Shown: positions 38,001-52,200 of the stretch, piece after piece
How positions within the stretch are numbered: the stretch's first letter is position 1
Layout: every line of letters starts with the position of its first letter
Assembly: GCA_036971475.1 (NCBI GenBank)
Contig: JBAIZL010000006.1
Span: 16,037,459-16,101,458, forward strand
DNA length: 64,000 nucleotides
Source of the DNA: Prosapia bicincta
Taxonomy: Eukaryota; Arthropoda; Insecta; Hemiptera; Cercopidae
Direction of reading: 5' to 3'
Program-made: the position numbers and the translations under genes
The notes under the pieces: model-generated
What the model was told of the DNA's origin: nothing
The model's input: only the letters and a program-made list of their open reading frames with translations
The model's database searches: none

Positions 38001-39849
38001 TTACAGACCCTCTATTTGTAGAGTTCACATGCTTACATTGCATCCCCTACACGGAACTACTGTCTGTCGAGGGCACATACTTACGATCCGTCCAGAATCA
38101 ATAGATAGATTACAGACCCTCTATTTGTAGAGTTCACATGCTTACATTGCATCCCCTACACGGAACTACTGTCGGTCGAGGGCACATACTTACGATCCGT
38201 CCAGAATCAATAGATAGATTACAGACCCTCTATTTGTAGAGTTCACATGCTTACATTGCATCCCCTACACGGAACTACTGTCTGTCGAGGGCACATACTT
38301 ACGATCCGTCCAGAATCAATAGATAGATTACAGACCCTCTATTTGTAGAGTTCACATGCTTACATTGCATCCCCTACACGGAACTACTGTCTGTCGAGGG
38401 CACATACTTACGATCCGTCCAGAAACAATAGATAGATTACAGACCCTCTATTTGTAGAGTTCACATGCTTACATTGCATCCACTACACGGAACTACTGTC
38501 TGTCGAGGGCACATACTTACGGTCCGTCCAGAATCAATAGATAGATTACAGACCCTCTATTTGTAGAGTTCACATGCTTACATTGCATCCCCTACACGGA
38601 ACTACTGTCTGGCGAGGGCACATACTTACGATCCGTCCAGAATCAATAGATAGATTACAGAACCTCTATTTGTAGAGTTCACATGCTTACATTGCATCCA
38701 CTACAAGGAACTACTGTCTGGCGAGGGCACATACTTACGATCCGTCCTGAATCAATAGATAGATTACAGACCCTCTATTTGTAGAGTTCACATGCTTACA
38801 TTGCATCCACTACACGGAACTACTGTCTGTCGAGGGCACATACTTACGATCCGTCCAGAATCAAAAGATAGATTACAGACCCTCTATTTGTAGAGTTCAC
38901 ATGCTTACATTGCATCCCCTACACGGAACTACTGTCTGGCGAGGGCACATACTTACGATCCGTCCAGAATCAATAGATAGATTACAGAACCTCTATTTGT
39001 AGAGTTCACATGCTTACATTGCATCCACTACAAGGAACTACTGTCTGGCGAGGGCACATACTTACGATCCGTCCTGAATCAATAGATAGATTACAGACCC
39101 TCTATTTGTAGAGTTCACATGCTTACATTGCATCCACTACACGGAACTACTGTCTGTCGAGGGCACATACTTACGATCCGTCCAGAATCAAAAGATAGAT
39201 TACAGACCCTCTATTTGTAGAGTTCACATGCTTACATTGCATCCCCTACACGGAACTACTGTCTGTCGAGGGCACATACTTACGATCCGTCCCATAACCA
39301 GAATCAATAGATAGATTACAGACCCTCTATTTGTAGAGTTCACATGCTTACATTGCATCCACTACACGGAACTACTCTCTGTCGAGGGCACATACTTACG
39401 ATCCGTCCAGAATCAAAAGATAGATTACAGACCCTCTATTTGTAGAGTTCACATGCTTACATTGCATCCCCTATACGGAACTACTGTCTGTCGAGGGCAC
39501 ATACTTACGATCCGTCCAGAATCAAAAGATAGATTACAGACCCTCTATTTGTAGAGTTCACATGCTTACATTGCATCCCCTACACGGAACTACTGTCTGT
39601 CGAGGGCACATACTTACGATCCGTCCAGAATCAAAAGATAGATTACAGACCCTCTATTTGTAGAGTTCACATGCTTACATTGCATCCACTACACGGAACT
39701 ACTGTCTGTCGAGGGCACATACTTACGATCCGTCCAGAATCAAAAGATAGATTACAGACCCTCTATTTGTAGAGTTCACATGCTTACATTGCATCCCCTA
39801 CACGGAACTACTGTCTGTCGAGGGCACATACTTACGATCCGTCCAGAAT
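35045..39849 (+). repeat. 2514-bp higher-order repeat, two tandem copies
   Basis: About 35045-37335 matches 37559-39849 at a spacing of 2514 bp (23 units, one long). Markers: AATCAACAGATAG (35365/37879), CTGTCGGTCGAG (35657/38171), CAGAAACAATAG (35906/38420), TTACAGAACC (36141/38655 and 36468/38982) and a lone CATAACC unit (36778/39292). Private changes, such as CTACTTGTAG near 36923 in the first copy and GTAGAGTACAC near 37477, arose after or outside the copy. Confidence 0.87.
36141..36794 (+). repeat. 327-bp three-unit repeat marked by ACAGAACC / ACAAGG / GTCCTGAATC, example pair
   Basis: Three short units form a cycle: one ends in TTACAGAACC, the next has CTACAAGGAACTACTG, TGGCGAGGG and GTCCTGAATC, and the third has CTACACGG and AATCAAAAG. 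The cycle is repeated 327 bp apart (36141/36468). The same 327-bp pair occurs at 38655/38982, 46464/46791, 48992/49319, 50954/51281 and 53809/54136, and single copies occur near 40515, 42491, 47997, 52814, 57340 and 60236. This is a compact three-unit higher-order repeat. Confidence 0.88.
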
Positions 39850-40319
39850 CAATAGATAGATTACAGACCCTCTATTTGTAGAGTTCACATGCTTACATTG
39901 CATCCCCTACACGGAACTACTGTCTGTCGAGGGCACATACTTACGATGCGTCCAGAATCAATAGATAGATTACAGACCCTCTATTTGTAGAGTTCACATG
40001 CTTACATTGCATCCCCTACACGGAACTACTGTCTGTCGAGGGCACATACTTACGATCCGTCCAGAATCAATAGATAGATTACAGACCCTCTATTTGTAGA
40101 GTTCACATGCTTACATTGCATCCCCTACACGGAACTACTGTCTGTCGAGGGCACATACTTACGATCCGTCCAGAATCAATAGATAGATTACAGACCCTCT
40201 ATTTGTAGAGTTCACATGCTTACATTGCATCCCCTACACGGAACTACTGTCTGTCGAGGGCACATACTTACGATCCGTCCAGAATCAATAGATAGATTAC
40301 AGACCCTCTATTTGTAGAG

Positions 40320-43300
40320 TTCACATGCTTACATTGCATCCACTACACGGAACTACTGTCTGTCGAGGGCACATACTTACGGTCCGTCCAGAATCAATAG
40401 ATAGATTACAGACCCTCTATTTGTAGAGTTCACATGCTTACATTGCATCCCCTAAACGGAACTACTGTCTGGCGAGGGCACATACTTACGATCCGTCCAG
40501 AATCAATAGATAGATTACAGAACCTCTATTTGTAGAGTTCACATGCTTACATTGCATCCACTACAAGGAACTACTGTCTGGCGAGGGCACATACTTACGA
40601 TCCGTCCTGAATCAATAGATAGATTACAGACCCTCTATTTGTAGAGTTCACATGCTTACATTGCATCCCCTACACGGAACTACTGTCTGTCGAGGGCACA
40701 TACTTACGATCCGTCCAGAATCAATAGATAGATTACAGACCCTCTATTTGTAGAGTTCACATGCTTACATTGCATCCACTACACGGAAGTACTGTCTGTC
40801 AAGGGCACATACTTACGATCCGTCCAGAATCAATAGATAGATTACAGACCTTCTATTTGTAGAGTTCACATGCTTACATTGCATCCCCTACACGGAACTA
40901 CTGTCTGTCGAGGGCACATACTTACGATCCGTCCAGAATCAATAGATAGATTACAGACCCTCTATTTGTAGAGTTCACATGCTTACATTACATCCCATAC
41001 AAGGAAGTACTTTCTGTCGAGTGCACATACTTACGATCCGTCCAAACCACAGAATCAAAAGATAGATTACAGACCCTCTATTTGTAGAGTTCACATGCTT
41101 ACATTGCATCCACTACACGGAACTACTGTCTGTCGAGGGCACATACTTACGATCCGTCCAAACCACAGAATCAAAAGATAGATTACAGACCCTTTATTTG
41201 TAGAGTTCACATGCTTACAATCCATCCACTACACGGAACTACTGTCTGTCGAGGGCACATACTTACGATCCGTCCAGAATCAAAAGATAGATTACAGACC
41301 CTCTATTTGTAGAGTTCACTTGCTTACATTGGATCCCCTACACGGAACTACTGTCTGTCGAGGGCACATACTTACGATCCGTCCAGAATCAATAGATAGA
41401 TTACAGACCCTCTATTTGTAGAGTTCACATGCTTACATTGCATCCACTACACGGAACTACTGTCTGTCGAGGGCACATACTTACGATCCATCCAGAATAA
41501 AAAGATAGATTACAGACCCTCTATTTGTAGAGTTCACATGCTTACATTGCATCCCCTACACGGAACTACTGTCTGTCGAGGGCACATACTTACGATCCGT
41601 CCAGAATCAATAGATAGATTACAGACCCTCTATTTGTAGAGTTCACATGCTTACATTGCATCCACTACACGGAACTACTGTCTGTCGAGGGCACATACTT
41701 ACGATCCGTCCAGAATCAAAAGATAGATTACAGACCCTCTATTTGTAGAGTTCACATGCTTACATTGCATCCCCTACACGGAACTACTGTCTGTCGAGGG
41801 CACATACTTACGATCCGTCCAGAATCAAAAGATAGATTACAGACCCTCTATTTGTAGAGTTCACATGCTTACATTGCATCCCCTACACGGAACTACTGTC
41901 TGTCGAGGGCACATACTTACGATCCGTCCAGAATCAAAAGATAGATTACAGACCCTCTATTTGTAGAGTTCACATGCTTACATTGCATCCACTACACGGA
42001 ACTACTGTCTGTCGAGGGCACATACTTACGATCCGTCCAGAATCAAAAGATAGATTACAGACCCTCTATTTGTAGAGTTCACATGCTTACATTGCATCCC
42101 CTACACGGAACTACTGTCTGTCGAGGGCACATACTTACGATCCGTCCAGAATCAATAGATAGATTACAGACCCTCTATTTGTAGAGTTCACATGCTTACA
42201 TTGCATCCCCTACACGGAACTACTGTCTGTCGAGGGCACATACTTACGATCCGTCCAGAATCAATAGATAGATTACAGACCCTCTATTTGTAGAGTTCAC
42301 ATGCTTACATTGCATCCACTACACGGAACTACTGTCTGTCGAGGGCACATACTTACGGTCCGTCCAGAATCAATAGATAGATTACAGACCCTCTATTTGT
42401 AGAGTTCACATGCTTACATTGCATCCCCTAAACGGAACTACTGTCTGGCGAGGGCACATACTTACGATCCGTCCAGAATCAATAGATAGATTACAGAACC
42501 TCTATTTGTAGAGTTCACATGCTTACATTGCATCCACTACAAGGAACTACTGTCTGGCGAGGGCACATACTTACGATCCGTCCTGAATCAATAGATAGAT
42601 TACAGACCCTCTATTTGTAGAGTTCACATGCTTACATTGCATCCCCTACACGGAACTACTGTCTGTCGAGGGCACATACTTACGATCCGTCCAGAATCAA
42701 TAGATAGATTACAGACCCTCTATTTGTAGAGTTCACATGCTTACATTGCATCCACTACACGGAAGTACTGTCTGTCAAGGGCACATACTTACGATCCGTC
42801 CAGAATCAATAGATAGATTACAGACCTTCTATTTGTAGAGTTCACATGCTTACATTGCATCCCCTACACGGAACTACTGTCTGTCGAGGGCACATACTTA
42901 CGATCCGTCCAGAATCAATAGATAGATTACAGACCCTCTATTTGTAGAGTTCACATGCTTACATTACATCCCATACAAGGAAGTACTTTCTGTCGAGTGC
43001 ACATACTTACGATCCGTCCAAACCACAGAATCAAAAGATAGATTACAGACCCTCTATTTGTAGAGTTCACATGCTTACATTGCATCCCCTACACGGAAGT
43101 ACTGTCTGTCGAGGGCACATACTTACGATCCGTCCAAACCACAGGATCAAAAGATAGATTACAGACCCTCTATTTGTAGAGTTCACATGCTTACATTGCA
43201 TCCACTACACGGAACTACTGTCTGTCGAGGGCACATACTTACGATCCGTCCAAACCACAGAATCAAAAGATAGATTACAGACCCTTTATTTGTAGAGTTC

Positions 43301-44300
43301 ACATGCTTACAATCCATCCACTACACGGAACTACTGTCTGTCGAGGGCACATACTTACGATCCGTCCAGAATCAAAAGATAGATTACAGACCCTCTATTT
43401 GTAGAGTTCACTTGCTTACATTGGATCCCCTACACGGAACTACTGTCTGTCGAGGGCACATACTTACGATCCGTCCAGAATCAATAGATAGATTACAGAC
43501 CCTCTATTTGTAGAGTTCACATGCTTACATTGCATCCACTACACGGAACTACTGTCTGTCGAGGGCACATACTTACGATCCATCCAGAATAAAAAGATAG
43601 ATTACAGACCCTCTATTTGTAGAGTTCACATGCTTACATTGCATCCCCTACACGGAACTACTGTCTGTCGAGGGCACATACTTACGATCCGTCCAGAATC
43701 AATAGATAGATTACAGACCCTCTATTTGTAGAGTTCACATGCTTACATTGCATCCACTACACGGAACTACTGTCTGTCGAGGGCACATACTTACGATCCG
43801 TCCAGAATCAAAAGATAGATTACAGACCCTCTATTTGTAGAGTTCACATGCTTACATTGCATCCCCTACACGGAACTACTGTCTGTCGAGGGCACATACT
43901 TACGATCCGTCCAGAATCAAAAGATAGATTACAGACCTTCTATTTGTAGAGTTCACATGCTTACATTGCATCCCCTACACGGAACTACTGTCTGTCGAGG
44001 GCACATACTTACGATCCGTCCAGAATCAAAAGATAGATTACAGACCCTCTATTTGTAGAGTTCACATGCTTACATTGCATCCACTACACGGAACTACTGT
44101 CTGTCGAGGGCACATACTTACGATCCGTCCAGAATCAAAAGATAGATTACAGACCCTCTATTTGTAGAGTTCACATGCTTACATTGCATCCCCTACACGG
44201 AACTACTGTCTGTCGAGGGCACATACTTACGATCCGTCCAGAATCAATAGATAGATTACAGACCCTCTATTTGTAGAGTTCACATGCTTACATTGCATCC
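40320..44300 (+). repeat. About 2-kb higher-order repeat, two tandem copies (1976/2092-bp spacing)
   Basis: About 40330-41090 matches 42306-43066 at 1976 bp (18 units, two long), including TTACAGAACC (40515/42491), CCTAAACGG and ATTACATCCCATACAAGG (40987/42963). Beyond that the spacing becomes 2092 bp because the second copy has one more 116-bp unit with ACAGGATCAAAAG near 43140. The CTTTATTTG marker then falls at 41194/43286. The shift of exactly one unit shows a single-unit gain or loss after the block copy. Confidence 0.87.
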
Positions 44301-46263
44301 CCTACACGGAACTACTGTCTGTCGAGGGCACATACTTACGATCCGTCCAGAATCAATAGATAGATTACAGACCCTCTATTTGTAGAGTTCACATGCTTAC
44401 ATTGCATCCCCTACACGGAACTACTGTCTGTCGAGGGCACATACTTACGATCCGTCCAGAATCAATAGATAGATTACAGACCCTTTATTTGTAGAGTTCA
44501 CATGCTTACATTGCATCCCCTACACGGAACTACTGTCTGTCGAGGGCACATACTTACGATCCGTCCAGAATCAATAGATAGATTACAGACCCTCTATTTG
44601 TAGAGTTCACATGCTTACATTGCATCCCCTACACGGAACTACTGTCTGTCGAGGGCACATACTTACGATCCGTCCAGAATCAATAGATAGATTACAGACC
44701 CTCTATTTGTAGAGTTCACATGCTTACATTGCATCCACTACACGGAACTACTGTCTGTCGAGGGCACATACTTACGGTCCGTCCAGAATCAATAGATAGA
44801 TTACAGACCCTCTATTTGTAGAGTTCACATGCTTACATTGCATCCCCTACACGGAACTACTGTCTGTCGAGGGCACATACTTACGATCCGTCCAGAATCA
44901 ATAGATAGATTACAGACCCTCTATTTGTAGAGTTCACATGCTTACATTGCATCCACTACACGGAACTACTGTCTGTCGAGGGCACATACTTACGATCCGT
45001 CCAAACCACAGAATCAAAAGATAGATTACAGACCCTTTATTTGTAGAGTTCACATGCTTACAATCCATCCACTACACGGAACTACTGTCTGTCGAGGGCA
45101 CATACTTACGATCCGTCCAGAATCAAAAGATAGATTACAGACCCTCTATTTGTAGAGTTCACTTGCTTACATTGGATCCCCTACACGGAACTACTGTCTG
45201 TCGAGGGCACATACTTACGATCCGTCCAGAATCAATAGATAGATTACAGACCCTCTATTTGTAGAGTTCACATGCTTACATTGCATCCACTACACGGAAC
45301 TACTGTCTGTCGAGGGCACATACTTACGATCCGTCCAGAATCAAAAGATAGATTACAGACCCTCTATTTGTAGAGTTCACATGCTTACATTGCATCCCCT
45401 ACACGGAACTACTGTCTGTCGAGGGCACATACTTACGATCCGTCCAGAATCAAAAGATAGATTACAGACCCTCTATTTGTAGAGTTCACATGCTTACATT
45501 GCATCCCCTACACGGAACTACTGTCTGTCGAGGGCACATACTTACGATCCGTCCAGAATCAAAAGATAGATTACAGACCCTCTATTTGTAGAGTTCACAT
45601 GCTTACATTGCATCCACTACACGGAACTACTGTCTGTCGAGGGCACATACTTACGATCCGTCCAGAATCAAAAGATAGATTACAGACCCTCTATTTGTAG
45701 AGTTCACATGCTTACATTGCATCCCCTACACGGAACTACTGTCTGTCGAGGGCACATACTTACGATCCGTCCAGAATCAATAGATAGATTACAGACCCTC
45801 TATTTGTAGAGTTCACATGCTTACATTGCATCCCCTACACGGAACTACTGTCTGTCGAGGGCACATACTTACGATCCGTCCAGAATCAATAGATAGATTA
45901 CAGACCCTCTATTTGTAGAGTTCACATGCTTACATTGCATCCCCTACACGGAACTACTGTCTGTCGAGGGCACATACTTACGATCCGTCCCATAACCAGA
46001 ATCAATAGATAGATTACAGACCCTCTATTTGTAGAGTTCACATGCTTACATTGCATCCACTACACGGAACTACTGTCTGTCAAGGGCACATACTTACGAT
46101 CCGTCCCATAACCAGACTCAATAGATAGATTACAGACCCTCTATTTGTAGAGTTCACATGCTTACATTGCATCCACTACACGGAACTACTGTCTGTCAAG
46201 GGCACATACTTACGATCCGTCCCATAACCAGAATCAATAGATAGATTACAGACCCTCTATTTG
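44300..46263 (+). repeat. Satellite units with the last TTTATTTG/ACAATCC module and a cluster of long units
   Basis: Mostly short units. A CTTTATTTG unit without the ACAATCC change lies near 44484. The complete three-unit marker module occurs at about 45037, its last appearance in the window. Three CATAACC-type long units follow at about 45980-46240, one with CAGACTCAATAG at 46113, a variant that reappears at 56763, 58106, 59449 and 61453. Confidence 0.82.
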
Positions 46264-49200
46264 TAGAGTTCACATGCTTACATTGCATCCACTACACGGA
46301 ACTACTGTCTGTCGAGGGCACATACTTACGGTCCGTCCAGAATCAATAGATAGATTACAGACCCTCTATTTGTAGAGTTCACATGCTTACATTGCATCCC
46401 CTACACGGAACTACTGTCTGGCGAGGGCACATACTTACGATCCGTCCAGAATCAATAGATAGATTACAGAACCTCTATTTGTAGAGTTCACATGCTTACA
46501 TTGCATCCACTACAAGGAACTACTGTCTGGCGAGGGCACATACTTACGATCCGTCCTGAATCAATAGATAGATTACAGACCCTCTATTTGTAGAGTTCAC
46601 ATGCTTACATTGCATCCACTACACGGAACTACTGTCTGTCGAGGGCACATACTTACGATCCGTCCAGAATCAAAAGATAGATTACAGACCCTCTATTTGT
46701 AGAGTTCACATGCTTACATTGCATCCCCTGCACGGAACTACTGTCTGCCGAGGGCACATACTTACGATCCGTCCAGAATCAATAGATAGATTACAGAACC
46801 TCTATTTGTAGAGTTCACATGCTTACATTGCATCCACTACAAGGAACTACTGTCTGGCGAGGGCACATACTTACGATCCGTCCTGAATCAATAGATAGAT
46901 TACAGACCCTCTATTTGTAGAGTTCACATGCTTACATTGCATCCACTACACGGAACTACTGTCTGTCGAGGGCACATACTTACGATCCGTCCAGAATCAA
47001 AAGATAGATTACACACCCTCTATTTGTAGAGTTCACATGCTTACATTGCATCCCCTACACGGAACTACTGTCTGTCGAGGGCACATACTTACGATCCGTC
47101 CCATAACCAGAATCAATAGATAGATTACAGACCCTCTATTTGTAGAGTTCACATGCTTACATTGCATCCACTACACGGAACTACTGTCTGTCGAGGGCAC
47201 ATACTTACGATCCGTCCAGAATCAAAAGATAGATTACAGACCCTCTATTTGTAGAGTTCACATGCTTACATTGCATCCCCTACACGGAACTACTGTCTGT
47301 CGAGGGCACATACTTACGATCCGTCCAGAATCAAAAGATAGATTACAGACCCTCTATTTGTAGAGTTCACATGCTTACATTGCATCCCCTACACGGAACT
47401 ACTGTCTGTCGAGGGCACATACTTACGATCCGTCCAGAATCAAAAGATAGATTACAGACCCTCTATTTGTAGAGTTCACATGCTTACATTGCATCCACTA
47501 CACGGAACTACTGTCTGTCGAGGGCACATACTTACGATCCGTCCAGAATCAAAAGATAGATTACAGACCCTCTATTTGTAGAGTTCACATGCTTACATTG
47601 CATCCCCTACACGGAACTACTGTCTGTCGAGGGCACATACTTACGATCCGTCCAGAATCAATAGATAGATTACAGACCCTCTATTTGTAGAGTTCACATG
47701 CTTACATTGCATCCCCTACACGGAACTACTGTCTGTCGAGGGCACATACTTACGATCCGTCCAGAATCAATAGATAGATTACAGACCCTCTATTTGTAGA
47801 GTTCACATGCTTACATTGCATCCCCTACACGGAACTACTGTCTGTCGAGGGCACATACTTACGATCCGTCCAGAATCAATAGATAGATTACAGACCCTCT
47901 ATTTGTAGAGTTCACATGCTTACATTGCATCCCCTAAACGGAACTACTGTCTGGCGAGGGCACATACTTACGATCCGTCCAGAATCAATAGATAGATTAC
48001 AGAACCTCTATTTGTAGAGTTCACATGCTTACATTGCATCCACTACAAGGAACTACTGTCTGGCGAGGGCACATACTTACGATCCGTCCTGAATCAATAG
48101 ATAGATTACAGACCCTCTATTTGTAGAGTTCACATGCTTACATTGCATCCCCTACACGGAACTACTGTCTGTCGAGGGCACATACTTACGATCCGTCCAG
48201 AATCAATAGATAGATTACAGACCCTCTATTTGTAGAGTTCACATGCTTACATTGCATCCCCTACACGGAAGTACTGTCTGTCGAGGGCACATACTTACGA
48301 TCCGTCCAGAATCAATAGATAGATTACAGACCCTCTATTTGTAGAGTTCACATGCTTACATTGCATCCCCTACACGGAAGTACTGTCTGTCGAGGGCACA
48401 TACTTACGATCCGTCCAGAATCAATAGATAGATTACAGACCCTCTATTTGTAGAGTTCACATGCTTAAATTGCATCCCCTACACGGAACTACTGTCTGTC
48501 GAGGGCACATACTTACGATCCGTCCCATAACCAGAATCAATAGATAGATTACAGACCCTCTATTTGTAGAGTTCACATGCTTACATTGCATCCACTACAC
48601 GGAACTACTGTCTGTCAAGGGCACATACTTACGATCCGTTCCATAACCAGAATCAATAGATAGATTACAGACCCTCTATTTGTAGAGTTCACATGCTTAC
48701 ATTGCATCCCCTACACGGAACTACTGTCTGTCGAGGGCACATACTTACGATCCGTCCAGAATCAATAGATAGATTACAGACCCTCTATTTGTAGAGTTCA
48801 CATGCTTACATTGCATCCACTACACGGAACTACTGTCTGTCGAGGGCACATACTTACGGTCCGTCCAGAATCAATAGATAGATTACAGACCCTCTATTTG
48901 TAGAGTTCACATGCTTACATTGCATCCCCTACACGGAACTACTGTCTGGCGAGGGCACATACTTACGATCCGTCCAGAATCAATAGATAGATTGCAGAAC
49001 CTCTATTTGTAGAGTTCACATGCTTACATTGCATCCACTACAAGGAACTACTGTCTGGCGAGGGCACATACTTACGATCCGTCCTGAATCAATAGATAGA
49101 TTACAGACCCTCTATTTGTAGAGTTCACATGCTTACATTGCATCCACTACACGGAACTACTGTCTGTCGAGGGCACATACTTACGATCCGTCCAGAATCA

Positions 49201-52200
49201 AAAGATAGATTACAGACCCTCTATTTGTAGAGTTCACATTCTTACATTGCATCCCCTACACGGAACTACTGTCTGGCGAGGGCACATACTTACGATCCGT
49301 CCAGAATCAATAGATAGATTACAGAACCTCTATTTGTAGAGTTCACATGCTTACAATGCATCCACTACAAGGAACTACTGTCTGGCGAGGGCACATACTT
49401 ACGATCCGTCCTGAATCAATAGATAGATTACAGACCCTCTATTTGTAGAGTTCACATGCTTACATTGCATCCACTACACGGAACTACTGTCTGTCGAGGG
49501 CACATACTTACGATCCGTCCAGAATCAAAAGATAGATTACAGACCCTCTATTTGTAGAGTTCACATGCTTACATTGCATCCCCTACACGGAACTACTGTC
49601 TGTCGAGGGCACATACGTACGATCCGTCCAGAATCAATAGATAGATTACAGACCCTCTATTTGTAGAGTTCACATGCTTACATTGCATCCACTACACGGA
49701 ACTACTGTCTGTCGAGGGCACATACTTACGATCCGTCCAGAATCAATAGATAGATTACAGACCCTCTATTTGTAGAGTTCACATGCTTACATTGCATCCC
49801 CTACACGGAACTACTGTCTGTCGAGGGCACATACTTACGATCCGTCCAGAATCAATAGATGGATTACAGACCCTCTATTTGTAGAGTTCACATGCTTACA
49901 TTGCATCCCCTACACGGAACTACTGTCTGTCGAGGGCACATACTTACGATCCGTCCAGAATCAATAGATAGATTACAGACCCTCTATTTGTAGAGTTCAC
50001 ATGCTTACATTGCATCCCCTACACGGAACTACTGTCTGTCGAGGGCACATACTTACGATCCGTCCAGAATCAATAGATAGATTACAGACCCTCTATTTGT
50101 AGAGTTCACATGCTTACATTGCATCCACTACACGGAACTACTGTCTGTCGAGGGCACATACTTACGATCCGTCCAGAATCAAAAGATAGATTACAGACCC
50201 TCTATTTGTAGAGTTCACATGCTTACATTGCATCCCCTACACGGAACTACTGTCTGTCGAGGGCACATACTTACGATCCGTCCAGAATCAAAAGATAGAT
50301 TACAGACCCTCTATTTGTAGAGTTCACATGCTTACATTGCATCCCCTACACGGAACTACTGTCTGTCGAGGGCACATACTTACGATCCGTCCAGAATCAA
50401 TAGATAGATTACAGACCCTCTATTTGTAGAGTTCACATGCTTACATTGCATCCCCTACACGGAACTACTGTCGGTCGAGGGCACATACTTACGATCCGTC
50501 CAGAATCAATAGATAGATTACAGACCCTCTATTTGTAGAGTTCACATGCTTACATTGCATCCCCTACACGGAACTACTGTCTGTCGAGGGCACATACTTA
50601 CGATCCGTCCAGAATCAATAGATAGATTACAGACCCTCTATTTGTAGAGTTCACATGCTTACATTGCATCCCCTACACGGAACTACTGTCTGTCGAGGGC
50701 ACATACTTACGATCCGTCCAGAATCAATAGATAGATTACAGACCCTCTATTTGTAGAGTTCACATGCTTACATTGCATCCACTACACGGAACTACTGTCT
50801 GTCGAGGGCACATACTTACGGTCCGTCCAGAATCAATAGATAGATTACAGACCCTCTATTTGTAGAGTTCACATGCTTACATTGCATCCCCTACACGGAA
50901 CTACTGTCTGGCGAGGGCACATACTTACGATCCGTCCAGAATCAATAGATAGATTACAGAACCTCTATTTGTAGAGTTCACATGCTTACATTGCATCCAC
51001 TACAAGGAACTACTGTCTGGCGAGGGCACATACTTACGATCCGTCCTGAATCAATAGATAGATTACAGACCCTCTATTTGTAGAGTTCACATGCTTACAT
51101 TGCATCCACTACACGGAACTACTGTCTGTCGAGGGCACATACTTACGATCCGTCCAGAATCAAAAGATAGATTACAGACCCTCTATTTGTAGAGTTCACA
51201 TGCTTACATTGCATCCCCTACACGGAACTACTGTCTGGCGAGGGCACATACTTACGATCCGTCCAGAATCAATAGATAGATTACAGAACCTCTATTTGTA
51301 GAGTTCACATGCTTACATTGCATCCACTACAAGGAACTACTGTCTGGCGAGGGCACATACTTACGATCCGTCCTGAATCAATAGATAGATTACAGACCCT
51401 CTATTTGTAGAGTTCACATGCTTACATTGCATCCACTACACGGAACTACTGTCTGTCGAGGGCACATACTTACGATCCGTCCAGAATCAAAAGATAGATT
51501 ACAGACCCTCTATTTGTAGAGTTCACATGCTTACATTGCATCCCCTACACGGAACTACTGTCTGTCGAGGGCACATACTTACGATCCGTCCCATAACCAG
51601 AATCAATAGATAGATTGCAGACCCTCTATTTGTAGAGTTCACATGCTTACATTGCATCCACTACACGGAACTACTGTCTGTCGAGGGCACATACTTACGA
51701 TCCGTCCAGAATCAAAAGATAGATTACAGACCCTCTATTTGTAGAGTTCACATGCTTACATTGCATCCCCTACACGGAACTACTGTCTGTCGAGGGCACA
51801 TACTTACGATCCGTCCAGAATCAAAAGATAGATTACAGACCCTCTATTTGTAGAGTTCACATGCTTACATTGCATCCCCTACACGGAACTACTGTCTGTC
51901 GAGGGCACATACTTACGATCCGTCCAGAATCAAAAGATAGATTACAGACCCTCTATTTGTAGAGTTCACATGCTTACATTGCATCCACTACACGGAACTA
52001 CTGTCTGTCGAGGGCACATACTTACGATCCGTCCAGAATCAAAAGATAGATTACAGACCCTCTATTTGTAGAGTTCACATGCTTACATTGCATCCCCTAC
52101 ACGGAACTACTGTCTGTCGAGGGCACATACTTACGATCCGTCCAGAATCAATAGATAGATTACAGACCCTCTATTTGTAGAGTTCACATGCTTACATTGC

